Source of the DNA: an uncultured Psychroserpens sp.
GTDB lineage: Bacteria > Bacteroidota > Bacteroidia > Flavobacteriales > Flavobacteriaceae
Reading direction: 5' to 3'
NCBI RefSeq assembly: GCF_947500255.1
Contig: NZ_CANMRL010000002.1
Span: 124,001 to 188,000, forward strand
DNA: 64,000 nt
Each line of letters starts with the position of its first letter. Position 1 is the stretch's first letter. The notes under the pieces are model-generated. The model had not been told where the DNA came from, made no database searches, and worked only from the letters and a program-made list of their open reading frames with translations. Of the stretch, positions 33,144 to 42,417 are shown piece after piece. The position numbers and the translations under genes were made by a program.

Positions 33144-34322
33144 ATGAGTAGAGACGTCGTAATTGTATCAACCGCAAGAACTCCTATAGGAAGTTTTTTA
33201 GGAGCTTTATCAACAATTCCAGCACCAAGATTAGGTGCTATAGCTATCAAAGGCGCTTTAGATAAAATTAATTTAAAGCCTGAAATGGTAGAAGAAGTTT
33301 TAATGGGAAACGTTGTACAGGCTGGAACTGGTCAAGCGCCAGCAAGGCAAGCAGCTATTTTTGCTGGCATTCCTGATACAGTACCATGTACTACAATAAA
33401 TAAGGTTTGTGCTTCTGGTATGAAAACTGTTATGCAAGCTGCACAATCTATTGCACTTGGTGACACAGATATAGTTGTTGCTGGTGGTATGGAAAATATG
33501 AGTTTGATTCCGCATTATTATCATGCACGTTCAGCAACAAAATTTGGTCCTGCCAAAATGGAAGATGGCATGCAAAAAGATGGTTTGGTAGATGTATACG
33601 ACCAGAATGCTATGGGTGTATGCGCAGATGCTTGTGCTGCAGAGTATGAATTTTCTAGAGAAGATCAAGATGTGTATGCTATTCAATCTTATAATAGATC
33701 TGCAGCAGCTTGGGATGCTGGTAAATTTGACAATGAAGTTGTACCTGTTGAAGTTCCTCAGCGTCGTGGCGAACCTATAGTTGTAAATAAGGATGAAGAG
33801 TATACTAATGTGAAAATGGAAAAAATTCCTGCATTAAGACCTGCCTTTACTAAAGATGGAACCGTTACTGCTGCTAATGCATCAACTATTAATGATGGTG
33901 CAGGTGCTATGGTATTAATGAGTAGTGAAAAAGCCAAAGAATTAGGATTACAGCCTTTAGCGACAATTAAAAGTTATGCAGATGCAGCTCAAGAACCAAA
34001 ATGGTTTACTACTGCTCCTGCAAAGGCATTGCCAAAAGCCTTAGATAAAGCTGGTATTTCTCTAAATGATGTGGATTTTTTCGAATTCAATGAAGCCTTT
34101 TCAGTTGTTGGATTAGCTAACATGAAAATACTTGGATTAAATGACAGCAACGTTAATGTAAATGGTGGTGCAGTTTCATTAGGTCATCCACTAGGATGTT
34201 CGGGTGTTAGAATTATTATTACATTATTGAGTGTTCTGCAACAAAACGATGCTAAAATTGGAGCTGCTGCAATTTGCAATGGTGGTGGTGGTGCTTCGGC
34301 AATAGTAATTGAACGTAATTAA
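33144..34322 (+). CDS. Acetyl-CoA C-acetyltransferase (thiolase)
   Basis: This 392-residue thiolase condenses or cleaves acyl-CoA with acetyl-CoA. The catalytic residues are C89 (NKVCASGMKT), H348 (SLGHPLGCSG) and C378 (AICNGGGGAS). These are the same residue numbers as in the well-studied Zoogloea enzyme, and NEAFSVV with NVNGGAVSLGHP resembles the mitochondrial acetoacetyl-CoA thiolase T2. The start at 33144 is chosen because a -7 promoter element (33110-33117) lies inside the longer in-frame ORF from 33105. The NlpC/P60 gene follows after 9 bases. It could be biosynthetic (ketogenic) or degradative. Confidence 0.95.
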   Translation: MSRDVVIVSTARTPIGSFLGALSTIPAPRLGAIAIKGALDKINLKPEMVEEVLMGNVVQAGTGQAPARQAAIFAGIPDTVPCTTINKVCASGMKTVMQAAQSIALGDTDIVVAGGMENMSLIPHYYHARSATKFGPAKMEDGMQKDGLVDVYDQNAMGVCADACAAEYEFSREDQDVYAIQSYNRSAAAWDAGKFDNEVVPVEVPQRRGEPIVVNKDEEYTNVKMEKIPALRPAFTKDGTVTAANASTINDGAGAMVLMSSEKAKELGLQPLATIKSYADAAQEPKWFTTAPAKALPKALDKAGISLNDVDFFEFNEAFSVVGLANMKILGLNDSNVNVNGGAVSLGHPLGCSGVRIIITLLSVLQQNDAKIGAAAICNGGGGASAIVIERN

Positions 34323-34331
34323 TATAGTTTA

Positions 34332-35081
34332 ATGCAATACGGAATTTGTAATCTAAGCATTGTTCCTCTTAGAATTGAACCTAGTGACCCAAGTGAGTTA
34401 GTATCTCAGGTACTCTATGGTGAAATTTTTAAAGTATTAGAGCAACGAAAATCTTGGAGCAGAATTCGGCTTGCATATGATAAATATGAAGGTTGGATAG
34501 ATAATAAGCAGTATCTCGAGATTGATGAAGATACTTATAAGTCTATCAAACAACAAGATCATATACTATCAACTGATTTGATCGAGTTTATACAAGACAA
34601 GAATCAGCAATTATATACTATACCTTTAGGATCTTCATTAAATGGTTTAGACATATTAGAGCACAAATTTGATGGAAACTCTGTATCTTCTAAACAGGAA
34701 AAATCTAAGCTATTAAAAACCGCATTCACCTACCTTAATGCTCCCTATCTTTGGGGAGGAAAAACACCCTTTGGAATCGATTGCTCAGGATTTACACAAA
34801 TGGTTTATAAGATTAACGGCTATCAACTACTTAGAGACGCTTCCCAACAAGCTACTCAAGGTCAAGCCTTAAGCTTTATTGAAGAAAGTGAACCTGGAGA
34901 TTTAGCATTTTTTGATAATGCCGAAGGGTCAATTACACATGTAGGTATTATAATGGAAGATAATTACATTATACATGCACATGGAAAAGTAAGAATAGAT
35001 CGCTTGGATCACTCGGGTATTTATAATGTAGACAAGCGAGTTCATACACATAAATTGAGAGTCATCAAAAAAATTATATAA
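34332..35081 (+). CDS. NlpC/P60 family peptidase with SH3-like domain
   Basis: This 249-residue protein has an N-terminal SH3-like region (about 1-65) and a C-terminal NlpC/P60 peptidase domain. The catalytic triad is visible: C151 in GIDCSGFTQ, H203 in THVGIIM and H215 in IIHAHGK. Such enzymes cleave the gamma-D-Glu-diamino acid bond in peptidoglycan stems. No signal peptide is seen, so it may act on recycled cytoplasmic muropeptides, or it may have a cryptic export route. It is 9 bases after the thiolase gene and is followed by a strong terminator. Confidence 0.92.
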   Translation: MQYGICNLSIVPLRIEPSDPSELVSQVLYGEIFKVLEQRKSWSRIRLAYDKYEGWIDNKQYLEIDEDTYKSIKQQDHILSTDLIEFIQDKNQQLYTIPLGSSLNGLDILEHKFDGNSVSSKQEKSKLLKTAFTYLNAPYLWGGKTPFGIDCSGFTQMVYKINGYQLLRDASQQATQGQALSFIEESEPGDLAFFDNAEGSITHVGIIMEDNYIIHAHGKVRIDRLDHSGIYNVDKRVHTHKLRVIKKII

Positions 35082-35114
35082 AAAAAGCGATTAGTATAAC
35101 TAATCGCTTTTTTT
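35081..35114. terminator. Bidirectional terminator between NlpC/P60 and TPR genes
   Basis: GCGATTAGT pairs perfectly with ACTAATCGC around ATA, with A6 before and T7 after. Confidence 0.92.
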
Positions 35115-35131
35115 AATGTATTCTGAATGAA

Positions 35132-36409
35132 TTAGTTTCCTGCTTCTAATTCCTCAACTCTAGCCTTCATCGCTTTAAACTTATCTGTTTGAGCTGTAGC
35201 ACTGTAAATATTCATCAATGTTTGAGCCGCTTGAATATTCTTAGGCTTTAATTTTAAAGTTGTTTCCAAAAACGGAATCGCCGACTCGTATAATTTTTGA
35301 CGTTCAGCTCTTAATTCGTCATAACGTTTATTATCTGCACTTGACGTTCCTAGAGAATTCATCTCTTCAACAATAGATTTTTCACCGCTTAAAATTAAAA
35401 CGGCCATATTGTTATATGCATCAGTATAAGAAGGATCTAAAGAAATTGCTTTTTCATAATACTTCCTAGCCGAATCATTTTCTCCTGCTTCAGCTGCAAT
35501 AACCCCTAAATTATACTGCAATTCTGCATTGTTAGGATCTTTTTGCGTCGCTTCTTGCATCAATTCTTTAAAACGATCTCTATTTCCCATTTTTAATTGA
35601 ACATTTGCTTCAGAAATTAAAAGCCCTAAATCATCTGGGTTTTGATCTCTAGCTTCTTTCATAGCTGCTAACGCTTTTTCATTGTCACCATTTGTAATAT
35701 GAATAAGTGCAATGTTCTTTACAATTTCCGCAGATTTAGAAGGTGTTGGTTTATCTTTAGGTGCGATATGAGATCCTCCTTTTAAAGAAGCATCTCTCAA
35801 TACTTTATTATCAAATAATTCTTCTTCACCCGTTTCTTTATTTAAAGCGTAATATTGAAACCCTCTACCTTCATAACCTAAGTCTCTTAATTCTTCATAG
35901 TACTTTAAAGATGTAACATAATCTTGAGCCGTTACAGCAGTAGATGCAGCATAATATAAATATAAGGTATCACTAGGTGACATCTTATAAGCTTTTTCAA
36001 AATTGGCAGAAGATTTCATATACTCCTTATTTTGAAGATCGGTTTGAGCTGTTGTTAATACACTATTTAACATCTCTCCCTTAATGGTATTGATATCTTG
36101 GGTGTATTTTAGCTTACCTGCTTGGGCTTCAACTTCCTTAGCCTTATCAAAACTTTCGATTGCTGTTTCGATATCTTCATTAGAAACTGTACCTGTTGCA
36201 TAAAAAGCTTTTCCTTTCAAAAAATAAAATTTAGCTTTCGTTTTCGCATCTGCACTTCCTATTAAAGATTCGGCAGATTGTATAGCCGATTTAGCATCGG
36301 CATAATTACCAGATTTAATTGCTTTTTCAGCAGCTTTAAGTTCACTCTTTTGAGCAAAAGAAATTGTGCTTACTAAAAGTGCTAAAGCAACTACAATTTG
36401 TTTTTTCAT
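35132..36409 (-). CDS. Secreted tetratricopeptide repeat protein
   Basis: This 425-residue protein has a signal peptide ending TISFAQ (about residue 19). It is built of tetratricopeptide-type helical pairs, for example AEIVKNIALIHITNGDNEKALAAMKEA, NAELQYNLGVIAAEAGENDS and PSYTDAYNNMAVLILSGE. TPR proteins are scaffolds for protein contacts; here it is probably periplasmic. It lies 29 bases after gyrA on the same strand, so it may be co-transcribed with it, an arrangement I recall from other flavobacteria. The partner is unknown. It ends at a bidirectional terminator. Confidence 0.9.
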   Translation of the reverse strand: MKKQIVVALALLVSTISFAQKSELKAAEKAIKSGNYADAKSAIQSAESLIGSADAKTKAKFYFLKGKAFYATGTVSNEDIETAIESFDKAKEVEAQAGKLKYTQDINTIKGEMLNSVLTTAQTDLQNKEYMKSSANFEKAYKMSPSDTLYLYYAASTAVTAQDYVTSLKYYEELRDLGYEGRGFQYYALNKETGEEELFDNKVLRDASLKGGSHIAPKDKPTPSKSAEIVKNIALIHITNGDNEKALAAMKEARDQNPDDLGLLISEANVQLKMGNRDRFKELMQEATQKDPNNAELQYNLGVIAAEAGENDSARKYYEKAISLDPSYTDAYNNMAVLILSGEKSIVEEMNSLGTSSADNKRYDELRAERQKLYESAIPFLETTLKLKPKNIQAAQTLMNIYSATAQTDKFKAMKARVEELEAGN

Positions 36410-36438
36410 TATTAAGTTATTTTAAGTGTTAATGTAAT

Positions 36439-38985
36439 TTATTCTTCTTCGTTAGAATCAAGAGTTGTGCCACTATCGTTAACATCCTGAATATCAGAAT
36501 CTTCAATATCAACCTCTTCGTCATCTTCTTTCATTACTTTTGCTACTGCTGCAATAGAATCACTTCCCTTTAAATTGATAAGTTTTACACCTTGAGTTGC
36601 TCTACCCATAACTCTTAGGTCTTTAACTTCCATCCTAATAGCAATTCCAGATCTATTGATAATCATTAAATCATCTTCATCTGTAACAGACTTGATTGCA
36701 ACTAAATGACCTGTTTTTTCAGTAACAGATATCGTTTTCACACCCTTTCCTCCACGATTGGTAATTCTATAAATTGCTTCTCCATCTTCTGGATCATCAA
36801 TATAGCTTCGTTTTCCATAGCCCTTTTCAGAAACTACAAGAACAGATTCCTCTTGCGGATTCTCGATAGCAATCATACCAATTACTTCATCTTTATCATT
36901 TGCTAATCGAATTCCTCTTACACCAGAAGCATTTCTACCCATAGGTCTAGTCTTTTCTTCTTCAAATCGGATAGCTTTACCAGATTTCAAAGCAAGCATA
37001 ACTTGACTATTACCTGTTGTAAGTTTTGCTTCTAGCAACTCATCATCTTCCTTAATTGTAATAGCATTAATACCATTTGTTCTAGGTCTTGAATACTGTT
37101 CTAGAGATGTTTTCTTGACTTGACCTTTCTTTGTGGCCATGATCACATAATGACTATTGATGTAGTCCTCGTCTTTTAAATCTTGAGTACAAATGAAAGC
37201 CATAACTTTATCATCTTGCTCAATATTTATTAGATTTTGAATGGCGCGACCTTTAGATGTTTTACTACCTTCTGGGATTTCAAAAACACGCATCCAGAAA
37301 CATTTTCCTTTTTGAGTGAAGAACAACATGTATTGGTGATTAGTTCCAACAAATAAATGTTCTAAGAAATCTTCATTACGTGTAGTTGAAGCTTTTTGAC
37401 CAACACCACCTCTATTTTGAGTTTTGTACTCGGTAAGCGATGTTCGTTTGATATATCCAGCATGAGAAATAGTAATTACTACCTGCTCATCAGGAATCAT
37501 GTCCTCAATACTTAAGTCTCCTCCAGCATATTCAATTTGAGAACGACGCTCATCACCATACTTATCTTTAATAACAAGAAGTTCATCTTTAATGATACCG
37601 TAACGACGCTCTTTCTTGTCAAGAATATCTTTAAGGTCTTCAATTGTTTTCATCAATTCGTCATACTCAGTACGCAATTTGTCTTGCTCTAATCCTGTAA
37701 GCTGACGTAATCGCATCTCAACAATTGCCTTAGCTTGTATTTCGGAAAGCTTAAATCTTTCAATTAATTTTGAACGCGCTTCATCTGCGTTAGATGAGGC
37801 ACGAATGAGTGCAATAACTTCATCAATATTATCTGAAGCTATAATTAGACCTTCTAATATATGTGCACGTTCTTCAGCTTTACGTAATTCATATTTTGTA
37901 CGCCTTACAACAACTTCGTGTCTATGTTCAACAAAATGATGAATCATTTCTTTAAGGTTCAATAGTTGCGGACGACCATTCACCAATGCAATATTATTTA
38001 CACTAAAAGATGACTGTAATGCTGTATACTTATACAACATGTTCAATACAATATTTGGGATGGCATCACGCTTTAATACGTAAACGATACGCATACCATT
38101 TCTATCAGATTCATCTCTAATGAGAGAGATGCCGTCAATTTTCTTATCATTTACCAAATCAGCAGTCTTTTTTATCATATCTGCCTTATTGACTTGGTAA
38201 GGTATTTCACTAACGATAATACATTCTCTACCTTGTACTTCTTCTATTCTAGCTTTACCACGAATAACGATACGTCCACGACCTGTTTTAAAAGCTTCAC
38301 GAACACCATCATAGCCATAGATAGTCCCTCCAGTAGGAAAATCTGGAGCTTTTACATGCTGAATAAGTTCATCAATTTCGATATCATTATTATCGATATA
38401 GGCCACAGTCCCATCTATTACTTCTGATAAATTATGAGGTGGCATATTAGTAGCCATACCCACAGCAATACCTGAAGCTCCATTGACTAGTAGACCTGGG
38501 ATTCTTGTAGGAAGTACTGTTGGTTCTTGAAGTGTATCATCAAAATTTAATTTGTGATCTACAGTTTCTTTATCAATATCTGCAAGCATTTCCTCAGATA
38601 TTTTCTTCATTCTGGCCTCAGTATAACGCATTGCTGCCGGACTATCGCCATCGATAGAACCAAAGTTACCTTGACCATCAACTAACATATAACGTAAACT
38701 CCAATCTTGAGCCATACGCACCATAGCATCATAAACCGACGTATCACCATGTGGATGATACTTACCTAGTACCTCTCCTACTATTCTTGCCGATTTCTTA
38801 TGAGCAGTATTTGATCTAACACCAAGTTCATGCATGCCGTAAAGTACACGTCTATGTACTGGTTTTAAACCATCTCTGACATCTGGTAATGCACGTGACA
38901 CAATGACCGACATTGAATAATCAATGTAGGCAGATTTCATTTCATCCTCAATGTTTATAGGGATCAATTTCTCTCCTTCTTCCAT
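36439..38985 (-). CDS. gyrA: DNA gyrase subunit A
   Basis: This 848-residue protein is the GyrA subunit, which breaks and rejoins DNA during supercoiling. The catalytic tyrosine is Y121 in AAMRYTEAR. The quinolone-determining region reads [11 protein letters not shown], with T82 at the Escherichia coli Ser83 position and D86 at the Asp87 position. Threonine here is, as I recall, normal for flavobacteria. The C-terminal pinwheel repeats end with a GyrA-box-like [10 protein letters not shown], and the last 25 residues are strongly acidic. The TPR gene follows after 29 bases. It is divergent from clpC across about 250 bases. Confidence 0.98.
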   Translation of the reverse strand: MEEGEKLIPINIEDEMKSAYIDYSMSVIVSRALPDVRDGLKPVHRRVLYGMHELGVRSNTAHKKSARIVGEVLGKYHPHGDTSVYDAMVRMAQDWSLRYMLVDGQGNFGSIDGDSPAAMRYTEARMKKISEEMLADIDKETVDHKLNFDDTLQEPTVLPTRIPGLLVNGASGIAVGMATNMPPHNLSEVIDGTVAYIDNNDIEIDELIQHVKAPDFPTGGTIYGYDGVREAFKTGRGRIVIRGKARIEEVQGRECIIVSEIPYQVNKADMIKKTADLVNDKKIDGISLIRDESDRNGMRIVYVLKRDAIPNIVLNMLYKYTALQSSFSVNNIALVNGRPQLLNLKEMIHHFVEHRHEVVVRRTKYELRKAEERAHILEGLIIASDNIDEVIALIRASSNADEARSKLIERFKLSEIQAKAIVEMRLRQLTGLEQDKLRTEYDELMKTIEDLKDILDKKERRYGIIKDELLVIKDKYGDERRSQIEYAGGDLSIEDMIPDEQVVITISHAGYIKRTSLTEYKTQNRGGVGQKASTTRNEDFLEHLFVGTNHQYMLFFTQKGKCFWMRVFEIPEGSKTSKGRAIQNLINIEQDDKVMAFICTQDLKDEDYINSHYVIMATKKGQVKKTSLEQYSRPRTNGINAITIKEDDELLEAKLTTGNSQVMLALKSGKAIRFEEEKTRPMGRNASGVRGIRLANDKDEVIGMIAIENPQEESVLVVSEKGYGKRSYIDDPEDGEAIYRITNRGGKGVKTISVTEKTGHLVAIKSVTDEDDLMIINRSGIAIRMEVKDLRVMGRATQGVKLINLKGSDSIAAVAKVMKEDDEEVDIEDSDIQDVNDSGTTLDSNEEE

Positions 38986-39241
38986 ATATTATATAAATTA
39001 GATTTTTGTAGGTTTTCAAATCGTGCTAAGATAACGATTTTCATAGTGTTTAAGCGTCTTATCATCCAAAAAATAAAACAATTTATTAACAAATTTTAGT
39101 CTAATTTTTAATAAGTATCTTGTTAAATACTTTGAATTTGTAAAGTTTTTTCACTCTATTAGTAGTACGCCTATATTTAAGGTATAGTTTTTGCCCTATA
39201 ATAGGTAGATTTTATTATTTTTAATGCAGAAAGAGTTTACT
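38986..39241. other. Divergent gyrA-clpC intergenic region
   Basis: About 255 AT-rich bases separate the two start codons. I see a CCTAT-A-ATAGG palindrome at 39195-39205 and a copy of the half-site ATTAGTAGTA at 39158-39167, but no exact TAnnTTTG element on either strand. A weak variant (TATAGTTTTTG) lies at 39183-39193. Confidence 0.4.
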
Positions 39242-41791
39242 ATGGATGATAATTTTTCCCCAAGAGTTAAAGATGTAATTGCGTACAGTAAAGAAGAAGC
39301 GTTGCGATTAGGTCACGATTTTATAGGCACCGAACATTTAATGTTGGGACTACTTCGTGATGGCAATGGCAAAGCTATAGATATATTAAATGCACTTGAT
39401 ATCGACCTTAATCACTTAAGAAGAAAGGTTGAGATTTTAAGCCCAGCAAATCCAAATATAACTGTAGCTTCAAATGAAAAGAAAAATTTACACTTAACTA
39501 GACAAGCAGAGCGTGCACTAAAAACTACTTTTTTAGAAGCAAAATTATTTCAAAGCACGTCAATAAATACTGCACATTTATTATTGTGTATTTTAAGAAA
39601 CGAAAACGATCCTACCACAAAACTTTTAAATAAGTTAAAGGTAGATTATGATAATGTAAAAGAACAATTCAAATTTATGATAACAAATGATGACGATTAT
39701 ATAGACCTTCCAAAATCTGAGTCATTCTCTGATGACGAGCCTAATGAAGAGGAGGCCGCTAAAGAGAATCCTTTTGGACAGTCTTCAGCCAAATCAACTA
39801 AGAAATCAAAAACTCCAGTGTTAGATAACTTCGGAAGAGATCTTACTGTTCTTGCCGAAGAAGGAAAACTTGACCCTGTAGTTGGAAGAGAAAAAGAAAT
39901 TCAACGTGTCTCTCAAATTTTGAGTAGACGTAAAAAGAACAACCCATTATTAATAGGTGAACCTGGTGTTGGTAAATCGGCAATTGCTGAAGGACTAGCG
40001 CTTAGAATTGTGAAACGAAAAGTATCAAGGATCCTGTTCAATAAACGTGTTGTTACTTTAGATCTAGCAAGTTTAGTTGCTGGAACCAAATATCGTGGGC
40101 AATTTGAAGAACGGATGAAAGCCGTGATGAACGAGCTTGAAAAAAACGATGACATCATCTTATTCATTGATGAAATTCATACTATTGTTGGAGCTGGTGG
40201 CGCTACAGGAAGTTTAGATGCCTCAAATATGTTTAAACCTGCTTTAGCAAGAGGAGAAATCCAATGTATTGGAGCGACTACACTTGATGAGTACAGACAA
40301 TATATAGAGAAAGATGGTGCGTTAGAACGTCGTTTTCAAAAAGTTATAGTAGAACCTACAACTGTTGAAGAGACCATAGAAATTCTTAATAATATTAAAG
40401 GCAAGTACGAAGAACATCACAATGTTGATTACACTCAAGAAGCTATTGAAGCTTGTGTTAAATTAACTAATAGATATATGACCGAACGATTTCTACCAGA
40501 CAAGGCAATTGATGCTCTTGACGAAGCTGGATCTCGTGTACATATTACTAATATTGATGTTCCAAAACAAATTCTAGAATTAGAAAAGAAATTAGAAGAG
40601 GTTAAGGAAACTAAAAATAAGGTTGTTAAAAAACAAAAATATGAGGAAGCTGCTAAACTAAGAGATGATGAAAAGCGTCTAGAAAAAGAATTGGCGATTG
40701 CTCAAGAAAAATGGGAAGAAGAAACTAAGCAACATAGAGAAGTTGTTACCGAAGATAATGTAGCAGATGTAGTGTCTATGATGACAGGAATCCCTGTAAA
40801 TAGAATTGCTCAAACTGAAAGTAACAAGCTAGCACAATTACCTGAACTCATAAAAGGGAAAGTAATTGGGCAAGATGAAGCTGTTTCCAAAGTTGTAAAA
40901 GCCATTCAGCGTAATCGTGCTGGCCTTAAAGATCCAAATAAGCCAATTGGTTCATTTATCTTTTTAGGGCAAACAGGAGTAGGTAAAACACAGCTAGCCA
41001 AAGTATTGGCTCGTGAGCTTTTTGATAGTGAAGAAGCGCTTGTTAGAATTGATATGAGCGAATACATGGAAAAATTTGCAATTTCAAGATTAATTGGTGC
41101 ACCTCCAGGCTATGTAGGCTATGAAGAAGGTGGTCAATTAACTGAGAAAGTGCGCAGAAAACCTTATGCTGTGATTCTATTGGATGAAATTGAAAAAGCA
41201 CATCCTGATGTTTTTAATATGCTTTTACAAGTTTTAGATGATGGTTACTTAACAGACAGTCTAGGACGAAAAATTGACTTTAGAAATACAATAATAATCA
41301 TGACTTCCAACATTGGAGCAAGAAAATTAAAAGATTTTGGTCAAGGCGTAGGTTTTGGAACTTCTGCTAAAGCAGCACAGGCAAATGATAATTCAAGAAG
41401 TATCATTGAAAATGCACTTAAAAAAGCATTTGCTCCTGAATTTTTAAATAGAATTGATGACGTCATGGTCTTTAATGTTCTTGAAAGAGAAGATATTAAT
41501 AAAATCATCGACATTGAATTAGCTCATCTCATCAAGAGAATAAAAGATTTAGGTTATAAATTGAAGTTAAGCAAAAAAGCTAAGGACTATATTGCTGAAA
41601 AAGGATTTGATAAAGATTATGGTGCAAGACCTTTAAAGAGAGCTATTCAAAAATATATTGAGGATGCTCTAGCCGAAGAGATTATTAATTCTCAATTACT
41701 TGAAGGCGATACTATAACTATGGATTTAGACACTAAATCTGATGAATTGACTATAAAAATTGAGAAATCTGAAAAGCAAACAGAATCTTAA
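39242..41791 (+). CDS. clpC: ATP-dependent Clp protease ATP-binding subunit ClpC
   Basis: This 849-residue AAA+ unfoldase is of the ClpC type: Clp N-terminal repeats (residues 1-145), first ATPase with GEPGVGKS (239-246), a middle domain containing a UVR-like helical pair, and second ATPase with GQTGVGKT (576-583). It feeds unfolded proteins to ClpP. The ORF also has an in-frame ATG at 39224, six codons upstream. I chose 39242 because family members normally begin MDDNFSPRV. A terminator follows. It is divergent from gyrA. Confidence 0.95.
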   Translation: MDDNFSPRVKDVIAYSKEEALRLGHDFIGTEHLMLGLLRDGNGKAIDILNALDIDLNHLRRKVEILSPANPNITVASNEKKNLHLTRQAERALKTTFLEAKLFQSTSINTAHLLLCILRNENDPTTKLLNKLKVDYDNVKEQFKFMITNDDDYIDLPKSESFSDDEPNEEEAAKENPFGQSSAKSTKKSKTPVLDNFGRDLTVLAEEGKLDPVVGREKEIQRVSQILSRRKKNNPLLIGEPGVGKSAIAEGLALRIVKRKVSRILFNKRVVTLDLASLVAGTKYRGQFEERMKAVMNELEKNDDIILFIDEIHTIVGAGGATGSLDASNMFKPALARGEIQCIGATTLDEYRQYIEKDGALERRFQKVIVEPTTVEETIEILNNIKGKYEEHHNVDYTQEAIEACVKLTNRYMTERFLPDKAIDALDEAGSRVHITNIDVPKQILELEKKLEEVKETKNKVVKKQKYEEAAKLRDDEKRLEKELAIAQEKWEEETKQHREVVTEDNVADVVSMMTGIPVNRIAQTESNKLAQLPELIKGKVIGQDEAVSKVVKAIQRNRAGLKDPNKPIGSFIFLGQTGVGKTQLAKVLARELFDSEEALVRIDMSEYMEKFAISRLIGAPPGYVGYEEGGQLTEKVRRKPYAVILLDEIEKAHPDVFNMLLQVLDDGYLTDSLGRKIDFRNTIIIMTSNIGARKLKDFGQGVGFGTSAKAAQANDNSRSIIENALKKAFAPEFLNRIDDVMVFNVLEREDINKIIDIELAHLIKRIKDLGYKLKLSKKAKDYIAEKGFDKDYGARPLKRAIQKYIEDALAEEIINSQLLEGDTITMDLDTKSDELTIKIEKSEKQTES

Positions 41792-41809
41792 ATTTTAATC
41801 ACTTAATAA

Positions 41810-41843
41810 AAAAAGCCTCTTTAAATAAAGAGGCTTTTTTTTG
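41810..41843 (+). terminator. Intrinsic terminator after clpC
   Basis: AGCCTCTTT pairs perfectly with AAAGAGGCT around AAAT, followed by eight T. Confidence 0.92.
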
Positions 41844-41875
41844 TTTCAAATTTTTAGAATGACTAACTTTAAGAT

Positions 41876-42241
41876 ATGACAGATCAAATAAAACTTGATT
41901 TTTGCGATGTTTATCTTTACGAAAACTACATGGTCGTAACTGTAAACACAGGCGTTAATATCACTGTTAAACACAATGTTATACTAACAGATATTGCAGA
42001 TAGTCATTTCAAAAACAAACCTTTTGTCTATATCACACACAGAATAAATTCGTATTCTGTTGATCCATCTGTTTATAAGGAAACTTCAAAAATTACTAAC
42101 CTTGTCGGTTTTTGTGTCGTCTCAAAAAATTTTATGGCTAAGAGTACTGCTCAGATAGAAAAATTGTTTTTAAATAAACCTTTTGAAATATTTGATACAT
42201 TACCTGAAGCTTTTAGTTGGGCTCAAACATTAACTGTATAA
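41876..42241 (+). CDS. Hypothetical protein, possible STAS/SpoIIAA-like fold
   Basis: The 121-residue protein has no signal peptide or membrane segment. It begins MTDQIKLDFCDVYLYENYMVV and ends AFSWAQTLTV, with alternating strands and helices. The pattern, including THRINSYSVDPSVYKE and the closing PEAFSWAQ, recalls small STAS/SpoIIAA-like proteins found in Bacteroidota, but no motif makes this certain. It lies 84 bases after the clpC stop, behind the terminator. I do not propose a function. The frame is intact and codon use fits its neighbours. Confidence 0.6.
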   Translation: MTDQIKLDFCDVYLYENYMVVTVNTGVNITVKHNVILTDIADSHFKNKPFVYITHRINSYSVDPSVYKETSKITNLVGFCVVSKNFMAKSTAQIEKLFLNKPFEIFDTLPEAFSWAQTLTV

Positions 42242-42351
42242 TACTTAGGTTTAGCTCTTATTTAAATTACTACAATCTCCATTAATACTTCAATTAATGT
42301 TGTTGTCATTATACGCTCTAAAATTTCAATTATAATAATTCTTGAATAAAA

Positions 42352-42378
42352 AAAGGCAGCTATAAAATAGCTGCCTTT
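42352..42378 (-). terminator. Terminator of the giant repeat-protein gene
   Basis: On the minus strand GGCAGCTA pairs perfectly with TAGCTGCC and is followed by TTTTTTT. It lies 40 bases past the stop codon. Confidence 0.85.
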
Positions 42379-42389
42379 CATATTTACCC

Positions 42390-42405
42390 TTAGGGAATTC
42401 CCTAA
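42390..42405. other. Perfect 16-bp palindrome past the giant gene stop
   Basis: TTAGGGAATTCCCTAA is perfectly palindromic and sits between the stop codon of the giant gene and its terminator. It might add a second hairpin or bind a protein. Its role is unknown. Confidence 0.3.
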
Positions 42406-42417
42406 TTATTTATCAAT

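Noticed and set aside
38730-38760. Threonine in the GyrA quinolone region read as a resistance mutation
   Set aside because: As I recall, Thr at this position is the normal state in flavobacterial GyrA, so it is not evidence for acquired resistance.
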